The notes below the pieces were generated by a model. That model was not told where the DNA came from. It saw only the letters and a program-made list of their open reading frames with translations, and searched no databases. From Rhizobium skierniewicense (GTDB taxonomy: Bacteria > Pseudomonadota > Alphaproteobacteria > Rhizobiales > Rhizobiaceae): DNA of 64,000 bases. The DNA lies in contig NZ_JACIDV010000005.1 of assembly GCF_014196515.1 (NCBI RefSeq), forward strand, positions 1-64,000, in the 5' to 3' direction. Every line of letters starts with the position of its first letter. Within the stretch, counting starts at the first letter, position 1. This document shows, piece by piece, positions 9,743 to 19,376 of the stretch. The position numbers and the translations under genes are program-made.

Positions 9743-10960
9743 TTATGTCTGTGCTGCGGCCGTGCCAGAGGTCAGGATATCTCCATCCAGACGCGACAAT
9801 GCAAGTCCCATATGCCCATCGAACACCAGACTCTGCTCATCTGGCTCGATTGTGATCTGGGGCATCCCCCCGATGCGGATGGCATTTGTCTCCTTCATGC
9901 CGTCCTGAATGCTGGTCTTGAGAAGATCGAAAAACCGCGTCCCCGGTCCCGTCACGAAAACACGCATCGGACCGTGCAGGCTGAACAGCCTCGAAAGTCC
10001 GTTGCCCAAGGCAAGTCCGGCCTGCCGGAATGCGAAAGCCGCCATGCGGTTTCCCGAACGGGCGGATGCTGCGATTTTGTCGACCTCCGCCAACGGCACG
10101 AATTTCGCGGGGATCGTGTTGGTTGGCACCTCGAAAGCCGTGCGCAAGATACCATAGAAACCGCAATATGCCTCAACGCAACCCCGCGCCCCGCACCGGC
10201 ACAGCGCACCGTCCGGCAGATGCAGCATGTGCCCGAAATTGGGTGCATCGACCGCCGCACGGCCCTCCCCCACGTCGCGCGCGACACCCAGTCCGATGCT
10301 GTGGCCAAGCGAGAGGGCTGCAAGCGAGGAGGTCGGCGGCGTCTCAGACCGTTGACGCATCCACAAGGCCTCGGCAACCAGCAGCGTCTCGTTATAGAGA
10401 TAAATTCGGGCGCTAAAATGCGATGATAAGACCTGTCGAAACTCGACCTGCCCCTCCCCCAAGACAGGTGACCAGACCAGCGTAGCGCTCGCCGGATCGA
10501 CCAACCCCTTGCTGCTGATGGAAATATGAAGGACGGCACTTGGCATAATCTTGGAGCGAGCAACGAGACGGAGAAGACCGCTCAAGACCAACAGCGCAAA
10601 ATCATCCGCCTCGCCAGACGTGCGAGGCTCCCCAAATCGGTCCATCAACTTGCCGGTGAAGTCCACCAGCGAATACTGAACCGCATCCGAGGATATGACG
10701 ACCACCGCCACATAGCCGAAATGCCTGTTTGGCTGAAACAGAACCCGCGGTCGACCTCTGCCCGATGCGGCCTGCTGCTCGGTGCGCTCGATGAGGGTGA
10801 AACGTTCAAGGTCTGCGGTGATGGCAGACACGGTTGCGGAGGCAAGGCCAGTCAATGCCGCAAGGTCGGTGTGCGACAGATTTCCGTGGCGTCGCAAGGC
10901 GCTCAAAACCCGTAAACTGTTTTGCTGCCGGACCAGCTCTGTACTCGCTATGCCCGACAT
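9743..10960 (-). CDS. ROK-family transcriptional repressor (XylR-like)
   Basis: 405 residues. An N-terminal winged HTH (residues 10-75: VLSALRRHGNLSHTDLAALTG, SATVSAI) precedes a ROK sugar-kinase-like domain that contains the zinc-type motif region LCRCGARGCVEAYCG near residue 255. Its position divergent from a xylose-type ABC operon fits XylR/NagC-type repressors that release DNA on binding the sugar. The kinase ATP motif is not obvious, as in regulatory ROK members. A perfect palindrome in the shared upstream region is the likely operator. Confidence 0.88.
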   Translation of the reverse strand: MSGIASTELVRQQNSLRVLSALRRHGNLSHTDLAALTGLASATVSAITADLERFTLIERTEQQAASGRGRPRVLFQPNRHFGYVAVVVISSDAVQYSLVDFTGKLMDRFGEPRTSGEADDFALLVLSGLLRLVARSKIMPSAVLHISISSKGLVDPASATLVWSPVLGEGQVEFRQVLSSHFSARIYLYNETLLVAEALWMRQRSETPPTSSLAALSLGHSIGLGVARDVGEGRAAVDAPNFGHMLHLPDGALCRCGARGCVEAYCGFYGILRTAFEVPTNTIPAKFVPLAEVDKIAASARSGNRMAAFAFRQAGLALGNGLSRLFSLHGPMRVFVTGPGTRFFDLLKTSIQDGMKETNAIRIGGMPQITIEPDEQSLVFDGHMGLALSRLDGDILTSGTAAAQT

Positions 10961-11050
10961 TGCAATTCGGTTCCTTCGCCTGTTTTCACCGCCATAGACC
11001 CTCAGTGATCAAGCCGCAACCGACCCTGAAAAAAGCCGCGCCGAGTTCTG

Positions 11051-11081
11051 TTGACAGCCCCAGGATTCTCTGACATTTAAT
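11051..11081 (+). promoter_or_regulatory. Candidate promoter of the xylose-type operon
   Basis: A perfect -35 TTGACA (11051-11056) is followed by an AT-rich -10 candidate TTTAAT (11076-11081) at 19-bp spacing, or CATTTA at 17 bp. The palindromic operator begins at the -10 end, so bound repressor would block polymerase. Confidence 0.5.
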
Positions 11082-11099
11082 TTCTCGACTGTCGAGAAA
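11081..11099. promoter_or_regulatory. Perfect 19-bp palindrome, likely ROK repressor operator
   Basis: TTTCTCGAC (11081-11089), centre T, GTCGAGAAA (11091-11099): a perfect 9-bp inverted repeat between the divergent ROK regulator and xylF-like genes, next to the -10 candidate. Its size and symmetry fit a dimeric HTH repressor. Confidence 0.75.
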
Positions 11100-11187
11100 A
11101 AATGCTTTGGGCGTTGCTTGGCAGGTTTTGTGGCGATCGTAGAGGCATGGAGGTGCTTCGCGTTTCGTCGTTACCCGGGAGGACTTC

Positions 11188-12228
11188 ATGAATTCTTTTG
11201 CCAAGCTATTGGCGGGTACAGCCGTACTCGTTTCTCTGCACACAGTGGTTGTCGCTGCCGATCTCGTCGTCGGCGTGTCCTGGTCCAACTTCCAGGAAGA
11301 GCGCTGGAAGACCGACGAAGCCGCCATCAAGGACGCGTTGAAGGCGGCTGGCGCAAAATACATTTCCGCAGATGCCCAGACCTCTGCCGCAAAGCAACTG
11401 ACCGACATCGAAAGCCTGATCGCACAGGGGGCGAACGCGCTGATCGTGTTAGCGCAGGACTCGAGCGCCATCGGTCCCGCCATTGAAAAGGCTGCCGCCG
11501 AAGGCATTCCTGTCGTGGGTTACGACCGTCTGATCGAAAACCCCAGCACCTACTACATCACCTTCGACAACAAGGAGGTCGGCCGTTTGCAGGCCAAGGA
11601 AGTCTTCAAGATCAAGCCTGAAGGCAACTACGTCTTCATCAAGGGCGGCTCAACCGACCCGAATGCGGACTTCGTGTTTTCGGGCCAGATGGAGGTGCTG
11701 AAAGCTGCCATCGATTCCGGCAAGATCAAGAATGTCGGTGAAGCCTATACCGATGGCTGGAAGCCCGAAATTGCCCAGAAGAACATGGAGCAGTTTCTGA
11801 CCGCCAACAACAACAAGGTCGATGCGGTCGTGTCGTCCAATGACGGCATGGCAGGCGGCGTGGTTGCAGCGTTGGAAGCCCAGGGGCTCGCCGGTTCCGT
11901 TCCCGTATCCGGTCAGGATGGCGACAAGGCCGCCTTGAACCGCGTGGCGCTCGGCACCCAGACGGTGTCCGTATGGAAAGACAGCCGCAAGCTCGGCAAG
12001 AAGGCCGGCGAAGTGGCCGTGGCTCTTGCCAAGGGCACCAAGATGGAGACGCTGGAAGGCACCATCAAGTTCAAGGGCGGCACCAACGGCGTTGAAATGA
12101 GCTCTTATTTCCTCGAGCCACAGGCCATCACAAAGGACAACCTCAATGTCGTTCTGGATGCAAAGTGGATCACCAAGAGCGAACTTTGCCAAAGCGTGAA
12201 GGGCGGAACCGTCGCCGCTTGCAAATAA
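11188..12228 (+). CDS. xylF: Xylose-type ABC transporter, periplasmic binding protein
   Basis: 346 residues. The signal peptide [19 protein letters not shown]...VAA (about 23 residues) is followed by a type-1 periplasmic-binding fold: [55 protein letters not shown] and [11 protein letters not shown] match XylF. Two Cys near the C-terminus ([15 protein letters not shown]) could form a disulfide. GGAGG stands 7 bases before the ATG. It is the first gene of a binding protein–permease–ATPase operon opposite the ROK regulator. Xylose is the most likely ligand; other pentoses cannot be excluded. Confidence 0.88.
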   Translation: MNSFAKLLAGTAVLVSLHTVVVAADLVVGVSWSNFQEERWKTDEAAIKDALKAAGAKYISADAQTSAAKQLTDIESLIAQGANALIVLAQDSSAIGPAIEKAAAEGIPVVGYDRLIENPSTYYITFDNKEVGRLQAKEVFKIKPEGNYVFIKGGSTDPNADFVFSGQMEVLKAAIDSGKIKNVGEAYTDGWKPEIAQKNMEQFLTANNNKVDAVVSSNDGMAGGVVAALEAQGLAGSVPVSGQDGDKAALNRVALGTQTVSVWKDSRKLGKKAGEVAVALAKGTKMETLEGTIKFKGGTNGVEMSSYFLEPQAITKDNLNVVLDAKWITKSELCQSVKGGTVAACK

Positions 12229-12240
12229 CCCCGTATCTGG

Positions 12241-12281
12241 CGTGGGGAAACGCAAGGCGACAACGTCAACGTTTCCCCACG
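12241..12281 (+). other. Intercistronic hairpin between xylF and xylH
   Basis: Perfect 12-bp inverted repeat CGTGGGGAAACG (12241-12252) / CGTTTCCCCACG (12270-12281) with a 17-nt loop and no T run. It sits in the 134-bp gap after the binding-protein gene, like the stem-loop after chvE, and probably protects the xylF message. Confidence 0.68.
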
Positions 12282-12362
12282 TCTTTGACGGGACTGCCGC
12301 AGCCAAGCTTGCGACGGTCTCGCATATGCGAGGCATGATAGGTTTCAGGGAGCACAGGACAC

Positions 12363-13676
12363 ATGACGGACCAAACCGTTGTCGCATCGTCACCCGGCGC
12401 ACGGGCAGAACGGGGCAACCCGTTTCGACGTTTCATAAACGCGACGGAAGTCGATACGCGGCTTCTGGGCATGGTAGTCGCACTCTTTGCCATCTGGATC
12501 GGATTTGACATCCTCTCCGGTGGCCTCTTCCTGACATCGCGCAATTTGTGGAACCTCTCCGTTCAGGCCGCATCCGTTTCCGTCATGGCAACCGGCATGG
12601 TTTTGGTAATCGTGACCCGTAATATCGACCTTTCGGTCGGCTCAATCCTCGGTTTCGTCGGCATGATCATGGCCGTAACGCAAACACGCTTTCTACCCGG
12701 CTGGCTGGGTTACGACCACCCCATGTCCTGGGTCTTCGCCCTCAGCGTCGGCATTGCGCTAGGTGCTGGAATCGGTGCTTTTCAGGGCGTCATCATCGCC
12801 TTCATGAACGTGCCATCCTTCATCGTCACGCTCGGTGGCCTTCTTGTCTGGCGCGGTGCGGCGTGGATGGTGACGAGTGGCGCAACAGTTGCACCCATGG
12901 ACACCCGCTTTCGCCTGATGGGGGGCGGTGCCGATGGATCGATCGGCGCAACGGCCAGTTGGGTCGTGGGCATCATAGCCTGCGTCCTCATCGTCCTGTC
13001 TATCATCAATTCACGCAGACAACGCAAGCGATTCGGCTTTCCACTCAAGCCCCTCTGGGCCGAGTTCTTTATGGGCCTCATTGGCTGCGGCATCGTGCTG
13101 GGAGCCGTAAAGGTTCTGAATAGCTACTATATGCCGGTCAATCTCGCACGCAAGTACGCCGAAGCCAACAATATGGTCTGGCCGGATGCGGGCCTCGATA
13201 TCTCGCTGGGCGTTGCCATACCGGTTCTGATCGCGCTCGGCATCGCCCTCGTCATGAACTTCCTTACCAACCGTACCCGCTTTGGCCGCTATGTATTTGC
13301 CATCGGCGGAAACCCAGAGGCGGCGGTCCTCGCAGGCATTAAAACCCGCTGGGTAACAGTGCGCATTTTTGCACTGATGGGAGCGCTGTGCGCCGTTGCA
13401 GCCACCATTTCCACCGCGCGTCTGAACGCTGCAACCAATGCTCAGGGCACGCTGGACGAGCTTTATACCATCGCCGCAGCTGTCATCGGTGGCACATCGC
13501 TTGCCGGTGGTGCTGGCACCATTGCCGGCGCCATTCTGGGCGCTATCGTCATGCAATCGCTCAATTCCGGCATGGTGCTGCTGGGCATGGACACGCCCTT
13601 GCAAAGCATCGTCATCGGAATGGTACTCGTTCTGGCCGTGTGGCTGGACACCGTTTACCGCGCCAGAGCCAAGTAA
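12363..13676 (+). CDS. xylH: Xylose-type ABC transporter permease
   Basis: 437 residues, about ten or more membrane helices. Typical ribose/xylose permease motifs are visible: [19 protein letters not shown] near residue 80-98 and [15 protein letters not shown] plus [19 protein letters not shown] in the C-terminal half. It is longer than RbsC, as XylH proteins are, because of an inserted segment around residues 215-280. It lies between the binding protein and the ATPase, with ATG preceded by a weak GGGAGCACAGG-type site. Confidence 0.9.
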   Translation: MTDQTVVASSPGARAERGNPFRRFINATEVDTRLLGMVVALFAIWIGFDILSGGLFLTSRNLWNLSVQAASVSVMATGMVLVIVTRNIDLSVGSILGFVGMIMAVTQTRFLPGWLGYDHPMSWVFALSVGIALGAGIGAFQGVIIAFMNVPSFIVTLGGLLVWRGAAWMVTSGATVAPMDTRFRLMGGGADGSIGATASWVVGIIACVLIVLSIINSRRQRKRFGFPLKPLWAEFFMGLIGCGIVLGAVKVLNSYYMPVNLARKYAEANNMVWPDAGLDISLGVAIPVLIALGIALVMNFLTNRTRFGRYVFAIGGNPEAAVLAGIKTRWVTVRIFALMGALCAVAATISTARLNAATNAQGTLDELYTIAAAVIGGTSLAGGAGTIAGAILGAIVMQSLNSGMVLLGMDTPLQSIVIGMVLVLAVWLDTVYRARAK

Positions 13677-13696
13677 GAATAAGAGGAGTTTCCGAT

Positions 13697-14479
13697 ATGA
13701 CGGACCAATCCACTCCGCTTGTGGAAATGCGCAATATTTCCATCTCCTTCGGCGGTATCCACGCGGTGGAAAATGCCTCGATCGATCTCCATCGCGGCGA
13801 AGTCGTGGCATTGCTCGGCCACAATGGTGCAGGCAAATCGACGCTGATCAAGATCCTGTCCGGCGCCTATCGTCGCGATGGCGGAGAGATCCTGATCAAT
13901 GGCGAAGATGTCGATATTCGCAATCCGCGCGACGCCAAGAAATTCGGCATCGAGACCATCTATCAGACGCTCGCCGTCGCCGACAATGTTGATGCTGCGG
14001 CCAATCTCTATCTCGGCCGTGAGCTACGCACCCCTTGGGGCACGCTGGACGATGTCGCCATGGAGGCCTCCGCCCGCGAAGTGATGGGCCGTCTCAACCC
14101 CAACTTCAAGCGCTTCAAGGAGCCAGTGAAGGCGCTATCCGGCGGACAAAGGCAATCCGTCGCCATTGCCCGCGCCATTCTGTTCGATGCCCGCATTCTC
14201 ATCATGGATGAGCCCACGGCCGCACTTGGACCGCAGGAAACCGCGCAGGTGGGTGATCTGGTAAAGGAGCTCAAGAAAGAAGGCATCGGCATCTTCCTCA
14301 TCAGCCACGACATTCACGACGTCTTCGATCTCGCAGACCGTGTCTTTGTGATGAAGAACGGTAAAGTCGTCGGCCACGCCAGAACGCAGGACGTGACCAA
14401 GGACGAAGTGCTGGGTATGATCATCCTGGGCAAGGTGCCCGCAAAGGCAACGCCAGGCCCAGGCGCGATGAGGCTTTGA
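13697..14479 (+). CDS. xylG: Sugar ABC transporter ATP-binding protein, single domain
   Basis: 260 residues, only one nucleotide-binding domain, unlike the double-domain GguA/XylG of enteric bacteria. Walker [17 protein letters not shown], signature [15 protein letters not shown], Walker [13 protein letters not shown] and H-loop LISHDIHDV are intact. It starts 20 bp after the permease gene, with AAGAGGAG upstream; the open frame extends farther 5' but that part overlaps xylH. As a single-domain protein it must work as a homodimer, as in FrcA-type rhizobial transporters. Last gene of the operon. Confidence 0.88.
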   Translation: MTDQSTPLVEMRNISISFGGIHAVENASIDLHRGEVVALLGHNGAGKSTLIKILSGAYRRDGGEILINGEDVDIRNPRDAKKFGIETIYQTLAVADNVDAAANLYLGRELRTPWGTLDDVAMEASAREVMGRLNPNFKRFKEPVKALSGGQRQSVAIARAILFDARILIMDEPTAALGPQETAQVGDLVKELKKEGIGIFLISHDIHDVFDLADRVFVMKNGKVVGHARTQDVTKDEVLGMIILGKVPAKATPGPGAMRL

Positions 14480-14490
14480 TGACCCATCAC

Positions 14491-14514
14491 AAGGGTGCCG
14501 CCAAGCGCACCCTT
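14491..14514 (+). terminator. Hairpin after the xylose-type operon
   Basis: Perfect 8-bp stem AAGGGTGC (14491-14498) / GCACCCTT (14507-14514), 12 bp after the stop codon. A T run is lacking, so termination strength is uncertain. Confidence 0.5.
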
Positions 14515-14576
14515 GATCGTGCGGATTGAAACACAGCGTACAGACGTCTGACGTCCATACACCCTCAGATAGACCT

Positions 14577-15086
14577 TCAGTCCTTGATGCGTCGCAAAAG
14601 TTTCACCAGTTGATCGCGCGCCTTTTCGCCGCCCAAGCGATCAATCAGCTTGTTTTCGTGCTCCTGCCATAAACGGGACACGTCTTCCACCACGACATGA
14701 CCTTCAGGCGTCATATCCAGATAGTGAACGCGACGGTCGGACATGGATCGACGTCTTTGGAGGAGCTTCTTGTCCTCAAGACCATCAATGATGGCCACGA
14801 AGTTGGCACGCTGGATACCGAGTGCTTCCGCGACATCGCTTTGTTTTAAGCCGCTATTGTTGGCGACGAGGACGAGAACCGAAAAATCGGCTGGCCGCAG
14901 ACCGAGCGTTAACAGACTGTCGTTGAATTCAGACACAACCGAAAGCTGCGCCCTCCGAAGCCTGTAAACGACAGCATCAGAAAGAATCGAGTAATCGATA
15001 TCGACCTTTGGTGTCGACGGCGCGGTAGCCGCATACATATATTTTGTTTCATCAACGCGATAGTCGAATGCGAGACCTTCCGTCAT
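14577..15086 (-). CDS. MarR-family transcriptional regulator
   Basis: 169 residues. A winged helix-turn-helix of the MarR type lies at about residues 70-150: [42 protein letters not shown] and a wing with [22 protein letters not shown] 15086 is chosen because AATGGAGG stands upstream and an earlier start would add a hydrophobic, unconserved stretch. These proteins usually repress efflux or aromatic-degradation genes and release DNA on binding phenolics. No obvious adjacent target is present, so the regulon is unknown. Confidence 0.86.
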   Translation of the reverse strand: MTEGLAFDYRVDETKYMYAATAPSTPKVDIDYSILSDAVVYRLRRAQLSVVSEFNDSLLTLGLRPADFSVLVLVANNSGLKQSDVAEALGIQRANFVAIIDGLEDKKLLQRRRSMSDRRVHYLDMTPEGHVVVEDVSRLWQEHENKLIDRLGGEKARDQLVKLLRRIKD

Positions 15087-15544
15087 GCATAGCCTCCATT
15101 GATTCGTTTCAAGATTGTAGTAAACTATCGAATTAGGTGTATTAGAACAACATTTAATAATATATAAAGCAACGATATAAAATTTTCCACCCGCAATTAA
15201 TCGCCACAACAACACCAATCAAAATAAAGGAAAAGTTGCAAAGACTTAGTGTTCCAATTCTTATCTTTGAGAGCTAGGAAAAAAATCTACCGCCCCGAAT
15301 GGCGGTCCAACGGCTGCCGGGAATCCCAAAAAAAGTCGAAGACGCGATGGTGAAGTTTCCAGCAGAGGCGCTTATTTTGCGAGCAAATGCACACGTTTTA
15401 GGAGAACGAAAGTGCACACACAGATGCGGTTGGACAAGGATGACGCCCTGTCTCAACTCCAACCCCAATTTTTCGCATTGATGCGCAGGACAAGCTAGGC
15501 TAAGAACCAATCATGACCAGCGGCGATTCATTGCCCGCACGGAC
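15087..15544. other. 458-bp intergenic region without a supported gene
   Basis: The stretch next to the MarR gene (15087-15240) is AT-rich and should hold its promoter. Short open frames at 15274-15510 (-) and 15299-15481 (+) have no ribosome-binding site or recognisable product. The promoter of the tRNA gene must lie near 15500-15540, but I see no clear -35/-10 pair. Confidence 0.5.
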
Positions 15545-15621
15545 GCACCCGTAGCTCAGCTGGATAGAGTGTTGGATTCCGATTCCAAAGGTCGCAGGTT
15601 CGAATCCTGCCGGGTGCGCCA
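15545..15621 (+). tRNA. tRNA-Arg (anticodon CCG)
   Basis: 77-nt cloverleaf with the CCA encoded. The acceptor stem GCACCCG (15545-15551) pairs with CGGGTGC (15611-15617), followed by G and CCA. The D arm has AGCTCAGCTGGATAGAG, the anticodon stem TTGGA/TCCAA encloses loop TTCCGAT (anticodon CCG, reading CGG), and the T arm has GGTTCGAATCC. Confidence 0.96.
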
Positions 15622-16305
15622 AAATTCTATGAATGATCCATCCGTGTGGACCGTCACCCCAAAATAGTGAACCAACGAGCGGTCGCCCATAGACTCCGAA
15701 GGGCGAAAGACACTTAGGTTGATTGCGAAAATGCCGGGCTCAGAGCCTGAAAGTGGCAGGCGGGTCGTCATCTACTTGGTACGTTCCTTTTGCACCGGCA
15801 AAACCTGTTCCGCCCATGAAGCGACTTGAAATAGTATATTGCCGTCAAGCAAGTTCCGCCCCATCAAAGCGCGGGAGGCCAAGTCCTTCAGGACGTCGTT
15901 TTCCTTCGAATTTTGAGATTCGGAGGAATCACCACTTCAAACAGGCGTGCGTCGCTGATTGAGAAAAATGCCTCTCGTTACCAAGGCAGCTCCGGCCCTG
16001 GCAACGGGAGTCTGCCCGAACCAAAGAACGGAAGTCGGGCCGGATAATCCGCTCGGCTCCGGAATTCTGGAAAACAATTTTTAAGATTATTTTCAGATCC
16101 AGACTCAACTCAGTTGCGAATTAGAATAAAATGTAGCAGTATAATCTAATATTTAAGTGCAAATTTGATGAAGATCATTTCCCAACAACACGACGCAATG
16201 TGAGATGCCCTTCGCTCGAAAACCCCCGCCGAGCCATCAGTCAGTTGCTTGTATTCCAGTAAATCTTGTCGTCGCTGTAGTCCCAGATGAGGAAGTCGGA
16301 AGATA
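15622..16305. other. 684-bp noncoding stretch downstream of tRNA-Arg
   Basis: No gene is supported. The part 16080-16180 is AT-rich. Short frames such as 15723-15962 (+) lack a good ribosome-binding site and look random. tRNA 3' ends are common integration sites, but I found no second copy of the tRNA 3' end and no integrase within the window. Confidence 0.5.
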
Positions 16306-17352
16306 ATGCCCACGCGAAAGACGTTGAAGACACCAGACGCGAAGATGAAACTGCTAGAGGAGAAACTGGACCTTGGGACCTGGACATGGGATCTAGAGAC
16401 GTCAGAGCTGGTCTGGTCCACGGGGCTCTGTCGGATTCTCGGAGTCAACCCTAATACGGTCGTGCCAAATATCGATTTGTATCAGTCGCTGGTACATCCT
16501 GACGACCAGCTAGAATTTGACGATGCCGTTTTATTGGCTGCCTCAAAAAAGCTCGAACATCGCCGTTTCCGAATAATCCGGCCGGATGGAACGCTGCGGG
16601 TTTTGGAAAGTAAGGCACATCCCCATTTCAACAGGGATGGCAAGGCCGTGATGGTCATCGGCGTCATAAGGGACATTACCGAAGAGGAGCAGTCGCGACT
16701 TGACTGCGTCCTGCAGAAAGAGACTGCGAAAGCGCTGACTAAACTCTTGGGTGGCGATGTCTGGCGCGCATATCCGAATGGCAAGCTGATAGAGACCGTG
16801 CATTGGACCAAGCTGACCGGGCAGACCCCTCAGGAAACGCACGACTGGGAGAAGTTGGCTGCCATCCACCCCGAAGACCGATCGCTCTTTCGGGAGGCGT
16901 GGAAGGACGCGATCGAACACCGAAGTGTTTTCGATGTGACGATCCGGATCAGACTGGTGAACGGAACATATCAATGCATACGAGGCCGCGCTTTCCCGGT
17001 ACTGGATGCCGGCGGTTCAGTGACCCAATGGGTCGGCCACACTGTCATCGTGAAAGAGCACCGCACGAAGCTTGAGGAAGAAAAGCTGCTAACATCCGCT
17101 CAAATCAGAGCTTCCAGAGCGTTTCTCGACTGGACTGCGCCCGAACTGGCAGCACGCGCGGCGGTTTCATTCTCGACGGTCAGGCGAATGGAACATGATG
17201 CCAGAACGGTAAAGAGGGAAAGCCTGGTGTATGTGAAGAAAGCCTTCCAGGATGCTGGTATTTGCTATCATCAAGTCGGGGACGGCGAGGTCGCCATATC
17301 GTTGAAACAGAACGAAGTTTTACAGGCCATCTCAGCGCTGGCGAGCGCGTAG
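16306..17352 (+). CDS. PAS-domain protein with C-terminal helix-turn-helix
   Basis: 348 residues, soluble. Two PAS/PAC-type folds: the first around residues 25-125 (LGTWTWDLETSELVWSTGL, PDGTLRVLESKAHP), the second around 140-250 (GKLIETVHWTKLTGQTPQE, GRAFPVLDAGG). Residues 258-330 form an XRE-like HTH: SAQIRASRAFLDWTAPELAA then VSFSTVRRMEHD, ending with a short tail. This suggests a transcription factor whose DNA binding responds to a small molecule, redox or oxygen signal sensed by PAS. Such short HTH tails also occur in rhizobial PAS proteins of unknown role. It precedes a PAS chemoreceptor and a PAS diguanylate cyclase on the same strand. Confidence 0.8.
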   Translation: MPTRKTLKTPDAKMKLLEEKLDLGTWTWDLETSELVWSTGLCRILGVNPNTVVPNIDLYQSLVHPDDQLEFDDAVLLAASKKLEHRRFRIIRPDGTLRVLESKAHPHFNRDGKAVMVIGVIRDITEEEQSRLDCVLQKETAKALTKLLGGDVWRAYPNGKLIETVHWTKLTGQTPQETHDWEKLAAIHPEDRSLFREAWKDAIEHRSVFDVTIRIRLVNGTYQCIRGRAFPVLDAGGSVTQWVGHTVIVKEHRTKLEEEKLLTSAQIRASRAFLDWTAPELAARAAVSFSTVRRMEHDARTVKRESLVYVKKAFQDAGICYHQVGDGEVAISLKQNEVLQAISALASA

Positions 17353-17397
17353 TCACTGGTTTGAAAGTGCGCAGCAGCGAATAATAACTCAACACCG

Positions 17398-17435
17398 ACT
17401 GAGCATTTGATGCTCAATGGACGTTCACTGAGCAT
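17398..17435. repeat. Inverted/direct GAGCAT repeats upstream of the chemoreceptor
   Basis: ACTGAGCAT occurs at 17398-17406 and 17427-17435, and the first copy forms a perfect inverted repeat GAGCAT-TTG-ATGCTC (17401-17415). The site is 46 bp after the PAS-HTH gene and 110 bp before the chemoreceptor start. It may be an operator for the upstream HTH protein. Confidence 0.45.
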
Positions 17436-17545
17436 ATAAATATCAAAATAAAGCAACGTTTGACTTACCCCCCTTATGCAAGCGTAAATCCTGCGGAAAT
17501 ATAGTTACAGACAGTCCAAGTGATGGTCTAATATAGGGGAAGAAG

Positions 17546-19330
17546 ATGTCATTGTTGAATCTTACACTGAATTCGAGCAATAAAGCCGTCATCGCAGCAT
17601 TGGAAAAATCCCAAGCGGTTATCGAATTTGCAATGGACGGAACCATCCTGCGCGCGAACGAAAACTTCTGTTCGGCACTGGGCTACACCCAATCGGAAAT
17701 CGTAGGGAAACACCACCGAATATTCGTGGCTGAAGTAGAAGCATCGTCACAAGACTATCAGGATTTCTGGGCTCGCCTCCGCAGCGGTCAGTTTGATCGG
17801 CGGCAGTACAAGCGCATGTCGAAAGACAGAAAAGAAGTTTGGATCGAGGCAACCTACAATCCGATCCTCAAGAACGGGAAGCCGTTCAAGGTCGTGAAGT
17901 TCGCCACCGATATCACCGCCTCCAAGGTTGCTTCCCTGAACGATGCAGACACTTTGGTGGCGATTTCACGCTCGCAGGCGGTCATCGAATTCAATCTGGA
18001 TGGGGAAATTCTCACGGCAAATGCTAATTTTTGCAGCGCTATGGGATATGATCTGTCCGATATCCGCGGAAAACATCATCGTATATTCTGCAAAGCTGAC
18101 TACGCAAATTCAGAAGAATACCGGGACTTCTGGCGTCGCCTCAGCAAAGGCGAAGTCCTCGCGAACGAGTTCCTTCGGGTCGGCAAGGATGGGCGCGAGG
18201 TCTGGATACAGGCCGCATACAACCCGATCATCGATCCCAGCGGTAAAGTCACCAAGGTGATAAAGTTTGCGACCGACGTCACACCCCGCATGGGCGCTGT
18301 GACGACGGTGGCCGACGCACTCAAATCGTTGGCGGCAGGAGACCTGCTACAGAATTTGAGCACGCCGTTCGTTCCCACGATGGAGGCGCTCCGGCATGAC
18401 TTCAACGAGGCGATCGACAAGCTACGTTCAGCCATGCAGATGGTAGGGCAAAACGCCAGAGGCATTGCGGCAGGATCCAGCGAGATAAAATCCTCTGCAG
18501 ACGACCTCTCCAAACGAACTGAGCAGCAGGCAGCTTCGGTCGAAGAAACTGCAGCAGCACTTGAGGAAATCACCAACACGGTCGCCGATTCCAGCAGACG
18601 CGCCGAAGAAGCCGGTCGTCTGGTCGAAGCAACGCGGGCAGACGCGGAAAATTCTGGCACCGTCGTAAAGAATGCCGTCGCAGCCATGGATCAGATCGAG
18701 GCGTCCTCCCGCGAGATATCGAACATCATCGGGGTCATCGACGACATCGCCTTCCAGACAAACCTCTTGGCCCTGAATGCGGGCGTCGAAGCCGCACGTG
18801 CGGGCGATGCGGGCAAAGGCTTCGCGGTTGTCGCTCAGGAAGTCCGGGAACTCGCGCAGCGCTCCGCAAAAGCCGCAAAAGAGATCAAGGTGCTGATCAA
18901 CGCCTCAAGCGAGTATGTCAAAAACGGTGTTTCACTCGTTGGCGAGACAGGCAGATCACTGGAATCGATCGTGCGGCAAGTCCAAACCATCAACGGCAAC
19001 GTCGAAGCGATCGTGCGCGCGTCGAAAGAACAGTCCATTGGACTGAAAGAGATCAATCAGGCGGTCAACATGATGGACCAGAGCACGCAGCAGAATGCCG
19101 CCATGGTCGAACAATCCACAGCAGCCAGCCATGGTCTTGCACAGGAAGCGGACTCCCTCTTCAGCTTGCTCAGCCAGTTTCAAGTCGAAGAGCGGGAAGC
19201 TTCGCGTGCTCAGAGACACAAGGCGCCAGAGCTGGCTATCGTATCACAGACCCGTCGAACGGGCTCGATGCCAAGACGGGGATCTTCCGGCAATGCTGCG
19301 GTTGCAACGACGTCCTGGGAAGACTTTTGA
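17546..19330 (+). CDS. Soluble methyl-accepting chemotaxis protein, PAS-PAS-MCP
   Basis: 594 residues with no transmembrane segment. Two PAS domains at about 20-125 and 140-248 share the same pattern ([25 protein letters not shown] at the end of PAC). A HAMP-like linker follows ([19 protein letters not shown], 255-300), then a full signalling domain whose tip reads [20 protein letters not shown]. The last five residues, SWEDF, match the xWxxF pentapeptide that tethers CheR/CheB. Domain order resembles the Pseudomonas biofilm-dispersal receptor BdlA. It probably senses an intracellular redox, oxygen or energy signal and feeds a CheA array. It has a GGGGAAGAAG ribosome-binding site and is likely cotranscribed with the next gene. 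Confidence 0.92.
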   Translation: MSLLNLTLNSSNKAVIAALEKSQAVIEFAMDGTILRANENFCSALGYTQSEIVGKHHRIFVAEVEASSQDYQDFWARLRSGQFDRRQYKRMSKDRKEVWIEATYNPILKNGKPFKVVKFATDITASKVASLNDADTLVAISRSQAVIEFNLDGEILTANANFCSAMGYDLSDIRGKHHRIFCKADYANSEEYRDFWRRLSKGEVLANEFLRVGKDGREVWIQAAYNPIIDPSGKVTKVIKFATDVTPRMGAVTTVADALKSLAAGDLLQNLSTPFVPTMEALRHDFNEAIDKLRSAMQMVGQNARGIAAGSSEIKSSADDLSKRTEQQAASVEETAAALEEITNTVADSSRRAEEAGRLVEATRADAENSGTVVKNAVAAMDQIEASSREISNIIGVIDDIAFQTNLLALNAGVEAARAGDAGKGFAVVAQEVRELAQRSAKAAKEIKVLINASSEYVKNGVSLVGETGRSLESIVRQVQTINGNVEAIVRASKEQSIGLKEINQAVNMMDQSTQQNAAMVEQSTAASHGLAQEADSLFSLLSQFQVEEREASRAQRHKAPELAIVSQTRRTGSMPRRGSSGNAAVATTSWEDF

Positions 19331-19376
19331 GTTCCATTCCCAGGAGATGTCCCCCAAGCGATGAGAAAATAGCCAG

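Noticed and set aside
15556-15771. 71-residue minus-strand frame over the tRNA gene
   Set aside because: It contains the well-known RQDSNLRPL-type peptide that arises from reading tRNA genes on the wrong strand; it is an artefact.
15723-15962. 79-codon frame after the tRNA
   Set aside because: No ribosome-binding site, no domain and random-looking composition.
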